NCBI GenBank assembly: GCA_020137815.1
Contig: CM035354.1
Location: forward strand, 1,731,495-1,795,494
Length of the DNA stretch: 64,000 nucleotides
Direction of reading: 5' to 3'
Origin: Hormiphora californensis
Lineage: Eukaryota; Ctenophora; Tentaculata; Cydippida; Pleurobrachiidae
Under the pieces are notes generated by a model that was given only the letters and a program-made list of their open reading frames with translations, was not told where the DNA came from and searched no databases. Shown here one piece after another: positions 37,701-49,247 of the stretch (positions within the stretch are counted from its first letter, which is position 1; each line of letters starts with the position of its first letter). The translations under genes and the position numbers were made by a program.

Positions 37701-40700
37701 GCAAAAATTGACATAGAAAATTTTCCATAAAATTGACTTTGAAATATTTTCCAAACTTTTTTACAAAATTTCAGAGAATGATTCTTAACACCTTGATCGG
37801 TGCTCTCCATGAATTTTTTGAAAAAAACGTTTCTGAATTTGTTGACCCTCTCATGAGGACACGATTTGACGGGAAGTCAGGTATCAAATCAATCCATATC
37901 GAACCCGCTAACTAGCGAAATCATTTCCACATAGCACCACCGATTCGAAATAGGGTTAATACGGCGAAATTGACATTGAAATCCATACAATTTTCGTGAA
38001 ATAATTGAAAAATTTTGCATGAAAAAGCCCGATTTCTGGGCATTTTTTGACCAAAAAATTCGGTGGTTCGGCCAAAATTTCCTGCCGAACCGAACCGAAC
38101 CGAACCGAACCGCCCAAAAAACACCGAATTTCCGAACCGAACCGAACCGAACCGAATATTCGGTCGCTTCCTGATTTCCACTGAACTGTGATTTGACTCT
38201 CAACTAGGGGTACCGGGGGTGACATAGACACCGGGGGTCGCGCCATGTGTCTATGTCACCAAGGGGGATCGGGGGTGATTAGATCTAATCTAATCCTCTA
38301 ACCTGAGTGATTGCCGTTTCCAGGACCATGGCTGTGATACCCTGCGGTCCATCCATAGCCCTTCCATTATCAGGTGGCCCCCAGGAGGCTGAGAAGATGT
38401 CCACATAGGCTATGTTGAAACCCAGAGCTTTGCTCTCCATTATTCGGGTTACTGGACCATCCAGAATCCTGATTCCTGGTAAATAACAAGTGATATATCA
38501 CACCTTGGTTATCTCTAAAGACCAATTCACGCGCTGGAAAGGGAGGGGTAACTAATAACACACCCTGACCCTCACGATAACGTGAAGGTGTTGCAACTTG
38601 TTCATTACACATGTCTTGTTCATTACATGTCAATCACCCCCTGCTATCAACTCTCACTTCATTTTGTGTCCCTATCAACTCCCACTTCATTTGATGCCCC
38701 TGTCCCGTTAAGTGAGAGAGAGGAGAGGCATGTTGTTCTCTCGCTTTTCGCAATTTGTGCCCTCACCCTCATGCAGGTGACCTTCCCAGTTGTGAGGTAG
38801 AGGAGGAGGAGGGGGATTGAGCAATGAAATTCAGTGCTTCGAGTGGGAAAGCATGCAGGATGAGAAGGATGAAGAATTGAGCTAGAGGTAAGTCGAGGAG
38901 CGAGAGGAGCTCTGCTCTGTGAGAGCGATGCTCCAGTTACTAGATGTACTAGATATGGGTTGCTAAACGCCTATCGATCTTCTGCTCGGGAAGGGGGGGT
39001 AAGATTCTCGCTCGCTGTCTCTCGTCCGGCTATCTCGATCTCGCGTCGCGTCGAGGACTCTCTCTATAGACTCCCTCCGCCCAACCCCGTCGGGGGCTCA
39101 TGGGAAACTCTCTTATCTGAGACCGTCGATCTGGGGAAACCCTTCTTTTGCGCTGCCCGCGTTCTCAAGTGGATGATGGAAGAGACATCTCTACAGCATA
39201 GTGTTCTCCAACATCTACACCGCTGTCAACAATTTCTTTTGTGTACCACGTTGGACACACAAGGGGCCGCAGACAAACTGCCATGTCCCATTCAAACTGT
39301 CTGATCACAGGACACAGTTTCATGTTGGTAACGCAGTTACCTCTCCCTTGCCAGCGCGCTAAGGTCTTTAGAGGGGTTATTCTGTAACTAAACTATCATG
39401 GAGAAGATATAAAATGCATCGATTGAATCCTAAGTCCCTACAAAAGATCCCTTACTATACCTCCGATATTGGTGCCGAAAGCGACGCCCACTCCACACAC
39501 ACTGTTGTTGAGAGCACCAGCAATCTCCCCAGCACAGCGGGTCCCGTGACGATTGGGCTCGTTATTGGCGTACCGGGGACTGGGGTCATTATCATCATCT
39601 TGCATATCATAACTTGCAAGGGGGTCCTAGGGAGGGGTTAGCTGTGAGGTACGGGGTCATGAGGGGTAGGGGTGAGGTAGGGGGTACCGGGGACTGGGGT
39701 CATTATCATCATCTTGCATATCATAACTGGCAAGGTGGTCCTGGAGGGGGATAGGGGGTGAAGTAAAAAGAGTAGCCAAATGATACAAATTATTGCTCCA
39801 TGAAATTGCAATTAAACTTACATAATTGTCGATGAGATCCAAATGTCCCTTCTCTAGACCATCGTCTATCACGCACACCACTACCCCAGTCCCGTTGTAC
39901 CCCTTGTCCCAGGCAGGCTGCACATTGATGTTGTATTGGTAGTCCACATACGCTCCCGAGTCTTCTGAGTTCTGGGTAGGGGATATAATGTTTGTTTCAG
40001 GAACCGACCGACACAACCAATCACAACTCGTTATTTAGGTCACGTGACTCCAATCAGGGGATATAATGTTTGTTTGAACCAGCTGGGGTATAGTAATGGG
40101 TAATACAGCAGGAGAAATAGCCAATAAATCATATGGGAAGAAGAAAGGAAGTAACTGGATTATTAAATTAATTGGATAGTTAATTAGTTAATTAGCTAAT
40201 TGGATAACTTACAATGAACCACTCATCAGACCAGTTAGGATCATTAGGGGTATCTGCCCCCTTCTTAGTTTCTACCACCTCATCAGTAGCTTCCCTTTTA
40301 CGGGATCCTCTTCGTGACGATCTCTTGTGCAGTTGCAGCACCTCATCCTGTTCACTAGCCCTCACCTGATTAGGGGGGGGGGTAATTAACTAATTGGATG
40401 TCAATTAGAAATTGGTATATTTGTCAGCACTCAGCTGTGAATTGTACAGCCATATTTCCAGGATAAATTTCCCCTGAAATTTGAAATTAGCTTAATTTGG
40501 CCCCGATATACCGGGTACCCCGATTTACCGGGCAACACCCTTTCCCCCGAGCATCCCGGTAAATCGGGGTCCGACTGTAATTGAAATATCTCAGTTAAGT
40601 TAGTTGTTAAAGTTAGAGACTGATCACAACTCCTTAACTCAGTAGTAACAAGTTTATAACAACCCTCATTTCACGAGCTACTTTTTCTCGCTCATTTTGG

Positions 40701-43700
40701 GAGGGACAATAGGACTGGGGGAACTACAGTGCTGCTGTTATAATAGTGGGGGGAACTACAGTGCCAGGCTGCTGCTGTTATAGTGCACTGCCACACAGAT
40801 TATCATATAATACAATGGGTCATTGCGGGTGTCATTAATAGCGCACTCGTGCCATACCGGCATCTACAAATAACTCTGCTTCTATCTCTCTCTCTGTCTC
40901 ACTCTCTTTCTCTTTCTCTCTCTCTCTCTCTCTCATCCTGTCAGGGGCCCTTCTTTCATCACTGATGAAAGAAGGGCCCCTGACTCTATAGTTGTGGGTC
41001 CCAAACCTCGTTACTGTTGAAGCATCAGTAACGAGGTTCGGGACCCACAATAGAGAGAATGTTAAGAAGAAGGCTACTCCCAAAGCCAATAAGTAATGGG
41101 TGGTCACTATGTTGTGATACAATGACTATTTTTCTCGAGAACTTTCCCATTTTGGATTTTAAAAGATCAGTAAAAATCTAATGTTAAAATCAGCAAAACT
41201 CAAATACAATATCGTGAGTTACCATGTGATGGCTGTTTAGTGTTTCAGTAACATCTCTCCTGTGATTTGAGTGGAGGGGTTCCACACTTCTGTGTCTGAA
41301 GTGGTACACATTCTCTAGATGTTCCTCGTGGATCTGTGAAGGGAAGAGGGTGTTAGAAGGAGTGTTAGAAGGGTGATAGGGTGTAGGAGGGTAGGGGTTT
41401 TAGAAGGGGTTGATTCTGTACAGAGAGAAGAATGGAAAGGAGTATGAACTAGGGGCTAGTATGTACTATCTATATAGCCATGGTCAGGGCGGCTGAATAG
41501 TGCAGGAAGTGGGATTGTTTTGAGATTAAGTTTCAGCTCTCACGTATTTAAAAAACTATCCCGCCACAGCAATACCCCCCCCCTGAATATATTCCTGAGA
41601 AACAATACCATGTGTACACTGTAATACATAACCCCTAACACACAATACCCCACCATGTGTACAATGTAATACATGACCCCAACACACAATACCATGTGTA
41701 CAATACATGACCCCAACACATTCCTTCAGCTGCACGTGTGTGTGAGATGGCACGTGCCAATGTGGGTTCAATATCCTGCTGGACATTTTGGGTGGAGACA
41801 ATTTGAATTTCAATTGAGATCTTGGACAATGAGATCTACTAGATCACCCAGATGCAAATATCTCTCCCTGACAGATCAAGATACAGATCTGTTCTGCTTC
41901 TAACCCATTGAAGTACAAGTCTATAATATCTCTCTGAAGTTTCTGATATGGAATGGGCTTCTGATCCATTGTCTACACCAACAACATGACAAAAACATCA
42001 CAGAGTGTGTGAAAAACTTTTGTTAGTTGTATTAGACAAACCCACACATAGACAACCTCACTTGTTTTGTGAGATCGAACACAAGACTCACTATTATACT
42101 CCAGCACTAACGACTCAGACTCATCGTGAGTCTTTGTGTGTTGTGTAGAGGAGGTGTGTATAGAACATCTGTTGCAACGTGAGACCACGCCTTAAATTGG
42201 GATAATAAAATGATAAATAGATATCTCACCACGCCCCAAATTTTAAAAAGAACATCAAAAACAGATGCAAATGATTAGATGGTGTCGAAATTGGTTACGA
42301 AGTCGCCCCTATTATTGCATATAGTGAGCTTGCGCGGAGGGGTAATTTCATTACCAAGTGTGGAAAGGGGTCATCATAATGGTGATTGAAATGTTGGTTA
42401 TTGAAACTACAGGACTGTGTTTGTCTAGTCTGTTTGCATGGTTTATTCTACTTCTGTGTGCACTGTGCACTAGGTCCCTCTCTCGTCTCTCCAGGGTGCA
42501 CGGTAGTCCCATGAGGTCCCCAGTGATCTACCCTCTCTGTACACTCGAAATCATCACCCCTCCTCATCATCTTGTTGAGTAACAACTATACACCAGATAT
42601 CAGGTGCGGTGAGGACTGAGGAGGTGATCAGACAGGGGGGTTCACGCCCATGACAACCACTCTTATCAAATACCATTACGACAGGGCTCATCTCTAGGTT
42701 CAGAACTATTGATTGCAGTTGAAATGGAAATCTGGGGCTAACACATATTACGGTTAGCCTGTTTTAAGACATGAGATTGGTGACGCAGTAAAACCTACCC
42801 CAGGCTCGCGGCTAAACGAAGCGAAGGGATGTCATCACCAAGACATGGGACAGTATGTGATTCAATTATGTTTGTGTTATTCTGAGAACGTGATTTGGGC
42901 TACAGCCGTTAGCCAATATACCGTATGGCTACAGCCCAAATCACGTTTTCCTAGAATAACGGATGATGACAAGTTAACATGATTCTTCCTTGAGTATACC
43001 GTATGCAGCTACTTCAATTGTACATAGTAGAGAACATATGAATAAATCAAGAACGACACGGAGAGATGAATACAATGGAAACTTGTTGTTTGGGGACTGG
43101 GGGGTTCCAGACCACAGTCAGACCCTATTGTTTGGGGACTGGGGAGGAGACCATGCATGTTCCTGCGCATATGTTTCGGCAACTACTCAACACGCGTTTA
43201 GTAAAATGAAATTACACACCAGTTTTGGGAATTGCTAAATTAAAGATGGCTCATCCTATGAGGGAGCGGTCATCACGTTAGACGAGTTAGAGTTCCTCAT
43301 AGTACATGTATCAACAAAGTATGTACAAAGTATGTAGTACATTATACACCACCCTATTATACACACAGTGTAGATTGAGGGTAGTACTACACGGGGCCAC
43401 TATAACAGGAAATGCAACTTAAAAAACTCACACTAACAACTACAAATCTTTAAACCCGGACCCTCTAAGTACGATACAACAACAACGTATAGGGGCCGGT
43501 ATAACAGTGTACATGTAACCCCAAGTCCCTAGCAACATCACCTGCACTCAAAGCCCCCCATCCCCCACCCCCATATAAACCCATCTCTCTCTCTATCTCT
43601 TACCTGGCCCATATTTTCAAATCCATGTAGCGTGGCCACGTGGTCCGGATCGGCATCTCGTTCAAGGACAACGACCCAATCATTGGTGAACCGATCAGCG

Positions 43701-43756
43701 AACACGACCCCAACGAGAAGGAAGGTCCAAACTAGGTTCATATGATGATGAACCAT
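29446..43756 (-). CDS. Furin/PC1-type proprotein convertase (convertase A), 13 exons
   Basis: Calcium-dependent subtilisin-like endoprotease that cleaves secretory precursors after basic residues. Exons in order: 43,756-43,604; 41,333-41,223; 40,365-40,213; 39,971-39,822; 39,626-39,461; 38,475-38,303; 32,646-32,342; 32,147-31,923; 31,486-31,362; 31,174-31,026; 30,018-29,908; 29,743-29,660; 29,484-29,446. All junctions are GT-AG and in phase, giving 647 residues. Signal peptide (residues 1-20), propeptide with multibasic exit (RRGSRKR, to 112), catalytic domain with Asp175 (VIDDG), His216 (NRHGTRCAG), oxyanion Asn317 (GGNGG) and Ser387 (SGTSAAAP), then a P domain. D-H (41) and H-N (101) spacings equal human furin. 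The conserved NWT sequon is present. The C-tail is short with a CDTLC..CKRC cluster and no membrane helix, so the enzyme is probably soluble. The last two exons are the least certain. Intron 6 (5.7 kb) carries nested transposons. Confidence 0.92.
33079..33300. repeat. Inner inverted repeat, GTACGAATCGTGTTTCGAAT arms
   Basis: About 220 bp with arms GTACGAATCGTGTTTCGAAT and GAAACACGATTCGTATAC. A related inverted repeat lies at 37,499-37,703 in the opposite arm of the composite element. Confidence 0.75.
33314..37331. mobile_element. Foldback element expanded into a tandem array
   Basis: The outer ends AGCCTGTCAAAACGTGT and ACACGTTTTGACAGGCT are flanked by TA. A left arm (33,314 to about 33,975) folds onto a right arm ending near 34,648. 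The right arm then recurs as about 640-bp near-identical tandem units ending at about 34,648, 36,036, 36,677 and 37,331. Each unit starts with TTAAAGCCAAATAACGGC and ends with CGACACGTTTTGACAGGC. One unit is interrupted by the insertion at 35,222-35,959. Sequence is shared with the element at 10,224-11,223. Confidence 0.85.
35222..35959. mobile_element. 738-bp element with CCCGGTGGCAC ends, 8-bp target duplication
   Basis: Inverted ends CCCGGTGGCAC and GTGCCACCGGG are flanked by ACCTAGGA on both sides (35,214-35,221 and 35,960-35,967). The duplicated bases are present once in the uninterrupted sister units, which serve as empty sites. No coding capacity. Confidence 0.95.
40940..41050. repeat. 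Two adjacent near-perfect hairpins
   Basis: Hairpin one (about 40,940-40,984) pairs GTCAGGGGCCCTTCTTTCAT with its complement around a 4-6 base loop. Hairpin two (about 40,991-41,050) pairs TTGTGGGTCCCAAACCTCGT with its near complement around a short loop. Both lie in intron 2 of convertase A beside a (CT)n tract. Confidence 0.9.
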
Positions 43757-43929
43757 AACAAGTTGTGAACACTAGTATTAACAGATCATCAACAAAACAT
43801 AACTCTCGGATTAGATGACAGCATCTCTCTCTCAGGAACTCCACTTTCTTAGTGGGAGAATTAAAGAGAGAGTGGATAGAAGTGAGAGAGAAAAAAGAAG
43901 GGAGCAGTGGCGCGGCTCTCTCACTCCTC

Positions 43930-43966
43930 ATTGGAGGATGGCTACCCACGTGACGGATCACGTGAT
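43930..43966 (-). promoter_or_regulatory. Putative promoter elements of convertase A
   Basis: About 170-210 bases upstream of the ATG at 43,756 are an ATTGG box (43,930-43,934) and two CACGTGA E-boxes (43,948-43,954 and 43,960-43,966). No TATA box is obvious. Confidence 0.4.
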
Positions 43967-44039
43967 AGAGGGGCATTGTTAGCTCACTGAGCAGCGCTGC
44001 GATCACCTGACACACCCGGTGGTAGAACTCCTTTTGTTT

Positions 44040-44736
44040 TTATATGGGGGAAGAGGAAAGGGGAGAAGGGGAAAAGGCGAAGAAAATCAGAAAGGGAGAG
44101 AAGAGAGAGAAAGAGGTAGGAATTTGGGCGCTAAGCCTCTAGAATCTATAGCTTCTGGTCTTCTCTTTCTCTCTTCTATTTTCTCTCTATAAACGGTCTC
44201 TCTGTGCTTTTCTTCTCTCCAATCCTTTCCTCCGCTTTGGGGGTCTTTTCCTTCTCTCCCACTCATCTCTCTCCCCCTTCGTCCTCTCTTTTTGCGTCGT
44301 CTTGTAAATTCAATGAGCCATTTAGAGATGTAGACGTATTGTAAAATTTACCCTTAGAAGTGCCTCGGGGTCGAATTCTCCCTTCCGTTTTAAATGGGCC
44401 AATATTAAATTTTGGTGGTCCCAAGGGGGGGGGCCCAGTAACACCGTTGCCCTCTACCCTTTAGACCTTGCTTGGTCCTCCAAACCAAATTTTCTCAAAT
44501 TCCTTTTTTCTCCGATAGGGGTTCTCTATTGGTCCATTCTTGGGAATGTTGAAGGGGGGGAATAGGGGAAATTGCATTTGGGGGAAAAAACCGTTTGGTT
44601 GATGGGCTTTTCCAAATTTTAAGTAGGCAGTAAACACTTTTTAGTTGCTGGGGCTTCACCGGTAAACGGCTAATTTTGAAATTGTTTTCACGTATCGATG
44701 CAAGGTAATCAGTGGCCCCCTGTCTATGATCCCCCT

Positions 44737-44771
<35 letters not shown>

Positions 44772-46087
44772 CATCCCTACTATTATCATGGTCATTCTTT
44801 CCCTCATATGGTCATTCTTTCCCTCATATGGTCCACCGTTATTCTGGTCTAGCATCCTAGTTCTACCTATCCTAAAATAAGATAGAACTCCTCAGACATT
44901 ATCAGACAAATTTATAGCTAAAGAACTTTATCGAATTCTAACCTGATGACGGATGGTGGTAATAATCTTCCAGGTATATCAGAGGACCTCAAATGAAGAG
45001 ATTCCAGTGTGGTGATCAAAAGAAGGTCCCATGCTACAATTGGTCACCAGCTGCAGGGCAACAAGATCCCGATTTCCCAGGATTCAGAAATCACAGAACA
45101 ATCTGAAAGTACAAAGGTTAGAACTGAAACTGTGAAATATCTCAGATTCAGGGATTGCAATAACTCGTTTAGTACAACATCACCTAAAGTAGGATTTATT
45201 GAAGTTGTCATACATCATAATGGCACCTTCAATATATCCCGAAGGTGATGCATCACCCACAAACTCAGTACGTGCTTGTTGAGCTACTCCGCAAGCCTGT
45301 CAGGCCAATGCTCTGGCAGCAACAAGCACGTACGTGCTCTGTTCTTGCGCTCTCGTTTAAAAGAAATGAGAATAGGGTCAATATGCCAATGTTCTGACAT
45401 TGATTTAGTACTATAATAATTCCTGCAGTTACCTGTTATTGCACACTCGGTGTGCATGTTTCCATCTGCAGGTAACCAATTAATAGATCTGGGAGAGGTG
45501 AGTTAGCCACCACAAATAGATCAGTCGCTCCAACCTTGTATACTTTGTATTCTGATCTCTTGCCTCAGCCTCGTCTTCTTTTTGCATCCTGTGCTGCAGC
45601 TCTTTATTTCAAACATTGCGTCACTGTGTGCTGTATAATGATCTTGCTGCGATGGCTCATTAGCTAGAGAGAGGGGAGGTTTTAGATGATGGGGAATAAC
45701 TTAACATATTATTTAAAGAAACTCAAACATTAATTACAAAACAAAACAATTCGTTATATTCTCCACTTAACTTTAATACATAACATTTTCAACACTGATT
45801 CAAATACATTTTCAACACTGATTCAAATACATTTTCAACACTGATTCAAATACATTTTCAACACTGATTCAAATACATTTTCAACACTGATTCAAATACA
45901 TTTTCAACACTGATTCAAATACATTTTCAACACTGATTCAAATACATTTTCAACACTGATTCAAATACATTTTCAACACTGATTCAAATACATTTTCAAC
46001 ACTGATTCAAATACATTTTCAACACTGATTCAAATACATTTTCAACACTGATTCAAATACATTTTCAACACTGATTCAAATACATTT
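44040..46087. other. Intergenic; homopolymer-rich then repeat-rich
   Basis: 44,040-44,700 has purine-rich and homopolymer-rich sequence like the left end of the window and may be poor-quality consensus. A (CT)n run lies at 44,741-44,768. GTCAGGCCAATGCTCTG copies lie near 45,298 and 45,380. No supportable gene. Confidence 0.5.
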
Positions 46088-46110
46088 TCAACACTGATTC
46101 AAATACATTT
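45783..46110. repeat. 23-bp minisatellite, about 14 copies, starting in the sulfotransferase stop region
   Basis: About 14 near-identical head-to-tail 23-bp units read ACATTTTCAACACTGATTCA plus AAT on the plus strand. The unit nearest the gene overlaps the last codons (MYLNQC and stop) of the sulfotransferase on the minus strand, so the array is a reiteration of the gene's own 3' coding end into the 3' UTR. Confidence 0.96.
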
Positions 46111-47131
46111 CCTCATCAAAATATGACTCAGGAATATCTACAGAAACCCCATCAAATTCCTTCCTAGACCTCTGATCAAACACACATCTCTTACTAAAGG
46201 ACAGCAACTCCCTGGCTCTCCCAGGTTTAGGTAGCGCATGCTCAGTAACCCTATCTACAAACCTGACCTCCTCCTTGTCAAGATCATCGTACCCTAAAAA
46301 CTGGTTAATTCTGGTAATAGCATCTGGTTTCTTCATCACCATCTCCTCATAGGTCACCAGCAACATATTCAACTGATTCTTGTTATTCAGATACCCCCTG
46401 TTAAAGGTCCAATAACATCCATTATCAAAACCATGTGATAGGAACCACGTGACTGCTTCTTCAAATGTCCCCTTGAACCCTGATTTGCTGTTAGAACTGG
46501 CCATGTGACTAAATTGGGCACACACGGTATCTTTAGGGTTCCTTATCACATGTATTACCTTCACTTTCTCTCTGTTGAGATTGAGATGCTGGTAGTGGTT
46601 GCGGGTTTTGAAGACACGTGGTGAGGGTATTTTGTCCAGGTTGGTACTGGAGCTAAAGTTAGAGTGAATCCAGGGCATCTGATCACGAGGCATCTGGTCC
46701 AAGAAGAAGGGGTGTTCCCTTGCTAATTTAGGGTTTTGTAACAAGTGAATCTCCCTACAGAGTGCCAGGGCCAGGCTGGTACCTGATCTAGGGTAACCAC
46801 TAACCACAACATCCCCATCCCGTGGATCAAACAGATCTGTAGATTTCACCCTGTCTGGTGGGCAGGATATGGGGTAGGCCAGGCCGTCTATAGAGTGATG
46901 TCGGACTGGAAGGTTTAGAGGAGGGAAGAGGTCGGTAGTGGGATCCCGTGAAGCAGGGAAAAGGTTAGTAGTGGGATCCCTAGGGAACATGTTGGTAGTG
47001 GGATCCCTGATAGTATCACTGATTGGATCCCGTGTAGGAAGGACCATGTTAGTGGTGAGATCTCTAACTGGATCCCGTGGAAACGTGTTGTCGACAGAGT
47101 TGTGCTGCGGCGACTTTTTATTGCTTGACAT
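46088..47131 (-). CDS. Sulfotransferase family protein (single exon)
   Basis: 347 residues from the ATG at 47,131; the frame stays open upstream to 47,332 but runs through a (GA)n microsatellite, so the nearer ATG is preferred. PAPS-dependent sulfotransferases move sulfate to hydroxyl or amine acceptors. The 5'-phosphosulfate loop is SGYPRSGTSLALALC (family YPKSGTTW) and the 3'-phosphate motif is IRNPKDTVCAQFSHM. TYEEMVMKKPDAITRINQFLG and a helical C-region also fit. Before the domain is a low-complexity repeat of RDPTTN/FP units (about residues 15-70). The usual C-terminal RKGxxGDWKNxF motif is not seen, and the KTHLP segment bearing the catalytic His reads KTRNHY, so activity or substrate may be atypical. 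The C-terminal MYLNQC is encoded by a minisatellite unit. The lack of introns suggests a possible retrocopy. Confidence 0.85.
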   Translation of the reverse strand: MSSNKKSPQHNSVDNTFPRDPVRDLTTNMVLPTRDPISDTIRDPTTNMFPRDPTTNLFPASRDPTTDLFPPLNLPVRHHSIDGLAYPISCPPDRVKSTDLFDPRDGDVVVSGYPRSGTSLALALCREIHLLQNPKLAREHPFFLDQMPRDQMPWIHSNFSSSTNLDKIPSPRVFKTRNHYQHLNLNREKVKVIHVIRNPKDTVCAQFSHMASSNSKSGFKGTFEEAVTWFLSHGFDNGCYWTFNRGYLNNKNQLNMLLVTYEEMVMKKPDAITRINQFLGYDDLDKEEVRFVDRVTEHALPKPGRARELLSFSKRCVFDQRSRKEFDGVSVDIPESYFDEEMYLNQC

Positions 47132-47182
47132 ATCCGATACGAGCATTAGTGAGACCAAAACAAGAGAAGCAAAGAGAGAGAA

Positions 47183-47185
<3 letters not shown>

Positions 47186-47259
<74 letters not shown>
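47186..47259. repeat. (TG)n(GA)n microsatellite
   Basis: A short TG run followed by about 60 bp of GA, upstream of the sulfotransferase ATG. Confidence 0.95.
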
Positions 47260-47263
<4 letters not shown>

Positions 47264-47339
47264 TGGTATGCGTGGCAAAACTTGCGGTATGCTATAAATC
47301 TGCAAATACAGACTGCAGCTTTTTGCAAACATACTACAC

Positions 47340-47757
47340 CATATTCTAGGAGAAAGAGATCACTGCTGCACTGGCAAGTGCCTCGGGGACCGTCCCCCCG
47401 TACCCGGCCTTCTAATTGAAAGGAAGAAAGATGCGAGGGGCCGTCAGATGAGTTATAGGAGAGAGATTTATAAGAACTTGTTTGCGTTGTTCGACCCTCC
47501 TTTGAATAAAAAGGGTTTGAACAAAACAAATACTTGTTAGGTAAGGGCTTGAGAAGGGGGAACCGGTGGTAAGGTCATCTTTATCAAAAGGGAAAGTGAA
47601 ATGAGACGAAGTGATTCTTTATCCGGGGGGGGGGGGGGGAGTAGACCACGTGCCTGGACACAGTTTTTATTCCGACAAAAAGCAAAAAATATAGACGGAG
47701 GGCGAGACAGAGCTACTGAAAAATAGAAAGAGAGAGAGGGAGAGAGAGGGAGTGAGA

Positions 47758-47849
<92 letters not shown>

Positions 47850-48732
47850 GATAATGACGGGGTGCGTGTTACGTCAATATATCCCATGATCTCCTAATTA
47901 GATTGCGATCCTTCGTAGTAATTGGTACAATCTACGTAGAGATTCCGGATACTCTCCGTACCCTCACAACTCCCCCCCCCCACCCCCCCCCCCCCCCCCC
48001 CCCCCCCCCCGTTATTTACATCCCTCCTCTCTCTCTCTCTGCCGGAGGGGTCTACCGCTCTCTCTTTTGTTGGGTAACGGGGCCGGTGACTCTCAACAAC
48101 AACTACCTCTCTCTCTTGTGACTCCCAACAGGCTCTCTTTAGATCTCTTCTTCTTCTTCTCTTTAGATCCTATTTTACCCACTCAAGGGAGGTAGACGCT
48201 TACTTTGTAGTGTTCTCTCACGTGTGAGCTCCTTGCCTAGCTAGACCCGCACCCCCGTTATAAGCTGCCGGCCCTGATTTACCGTCTCAATGCCATACCA
48301 CCCATAATCAGTCTACCTTTGCTTAGACATTATCACAGTATTTAAAGTTTATCGGCTTTTGTTGCCATTTCAACATCCAGTCGTATCTTCGATCAGTTCC
48401 ACATCTGCCTTTTCTGCTTGTCCTCTATCAGTGTCGTGTCAACAATTGCCCTGTCCCTAGACAGGGTGAGAGAGAGTGAGAGAGAGTCACCTTGGAGTCA
48501 CCTTGGAGATTCTTCGGTCGTAGCGACATCAGGCTAACGGACTGCAGACCGCGCCTTGCCCCATCCAATCCAGTAAACTGTTATTGTTCGGGGTTTAGTT
48601 GTATAGTTTCGTGTCGGTGGTAGGTCAGGGATCAAGCTCCGATTTCGCTCTCTCGATCGTCGATTGGTCTTTGACTGTTGAAGGAATAATATTCCACAGG
48701 CCAACTGCTGATGATGCAAAGGAGTTGTAGAG

Positions 48733-48799
<67 letters not shown>

Positions 48800-49187
48800 G
48801 AGAGAGAGAGAGAGAGAGAGTGAGAGAGCTGTTATAATACTAAATTGATATATGAACTACATACCGCAGCTAGTCACGTCACCTCGTTAGGAGATCTTGT
48901 TAAAGCGCCGGGCATTCTACAGTGTCATGTGGTTTCCGTGTACCGACAGCTGCAGTAATATCCGGTGTACAGCAGTAGATATGAAGTCACCGGCCTCTCT
49001 GATTCGTCACTTGCTTGATACTATCTTCATATCTAGACACAACTTATTTATACTCCTCCTCCCTCTCTCTATCCTCCTCGTGCTGCCCCTCTCCGCCAAT
49101 TGTCGCGCTCTGATCAGTTCTCTCTCTCTCTCTCAGATCAGCTGTTTTAGTAGCACTCAGTTTGCATGATACTCCCTATTTTACAAA

Positions 49188-49247
<60 letters not shown>

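Larger units (their letters stand above)
32781..38173. mobile_element. 5.4-kb composite element, CAGGAAACGACCGAAT ends, 8-bp target duplication
   Basis: The left end CAGGAAACGACCGAAT and right end ATTCGGTCGCTTCCTG are inverted, and ATTTCCAC flanks both sides (32,773-32,780 and 38,174-38,181). Inside each end is a (CCGAA)n pentanucleotide run (about 32,815-32,900 and 38,085-38,155) followed by inverted AT-rich arms. The 8-bp duplication and CAG-initial ends suit hAT-type elements. No transposase is visible. It fills most of intron 6 of convertase A and itself holds the foldback array at 33,314-37,331. Confidence 0.88.

Noticed and set aside
39657-40016. 119-residue frame at convertase A exon 4 read through into the duplicated exon 5 fragment
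   Set aside because: It crosses the exon 4 donor and intron sequence; the spliced model keeps the catalytic Asp and continues to His in family order.
46088-47332. Longer sulfotransferase start with a Ser/Leu-rich hydrophobic N-terminus as a membrane anchor
   Set aside because: The extra 67 residues run mostly through a (GA)n microsatellite; the ATG at 47,131 gives a normal soluble start, though the upstream Met cannot be excluded.
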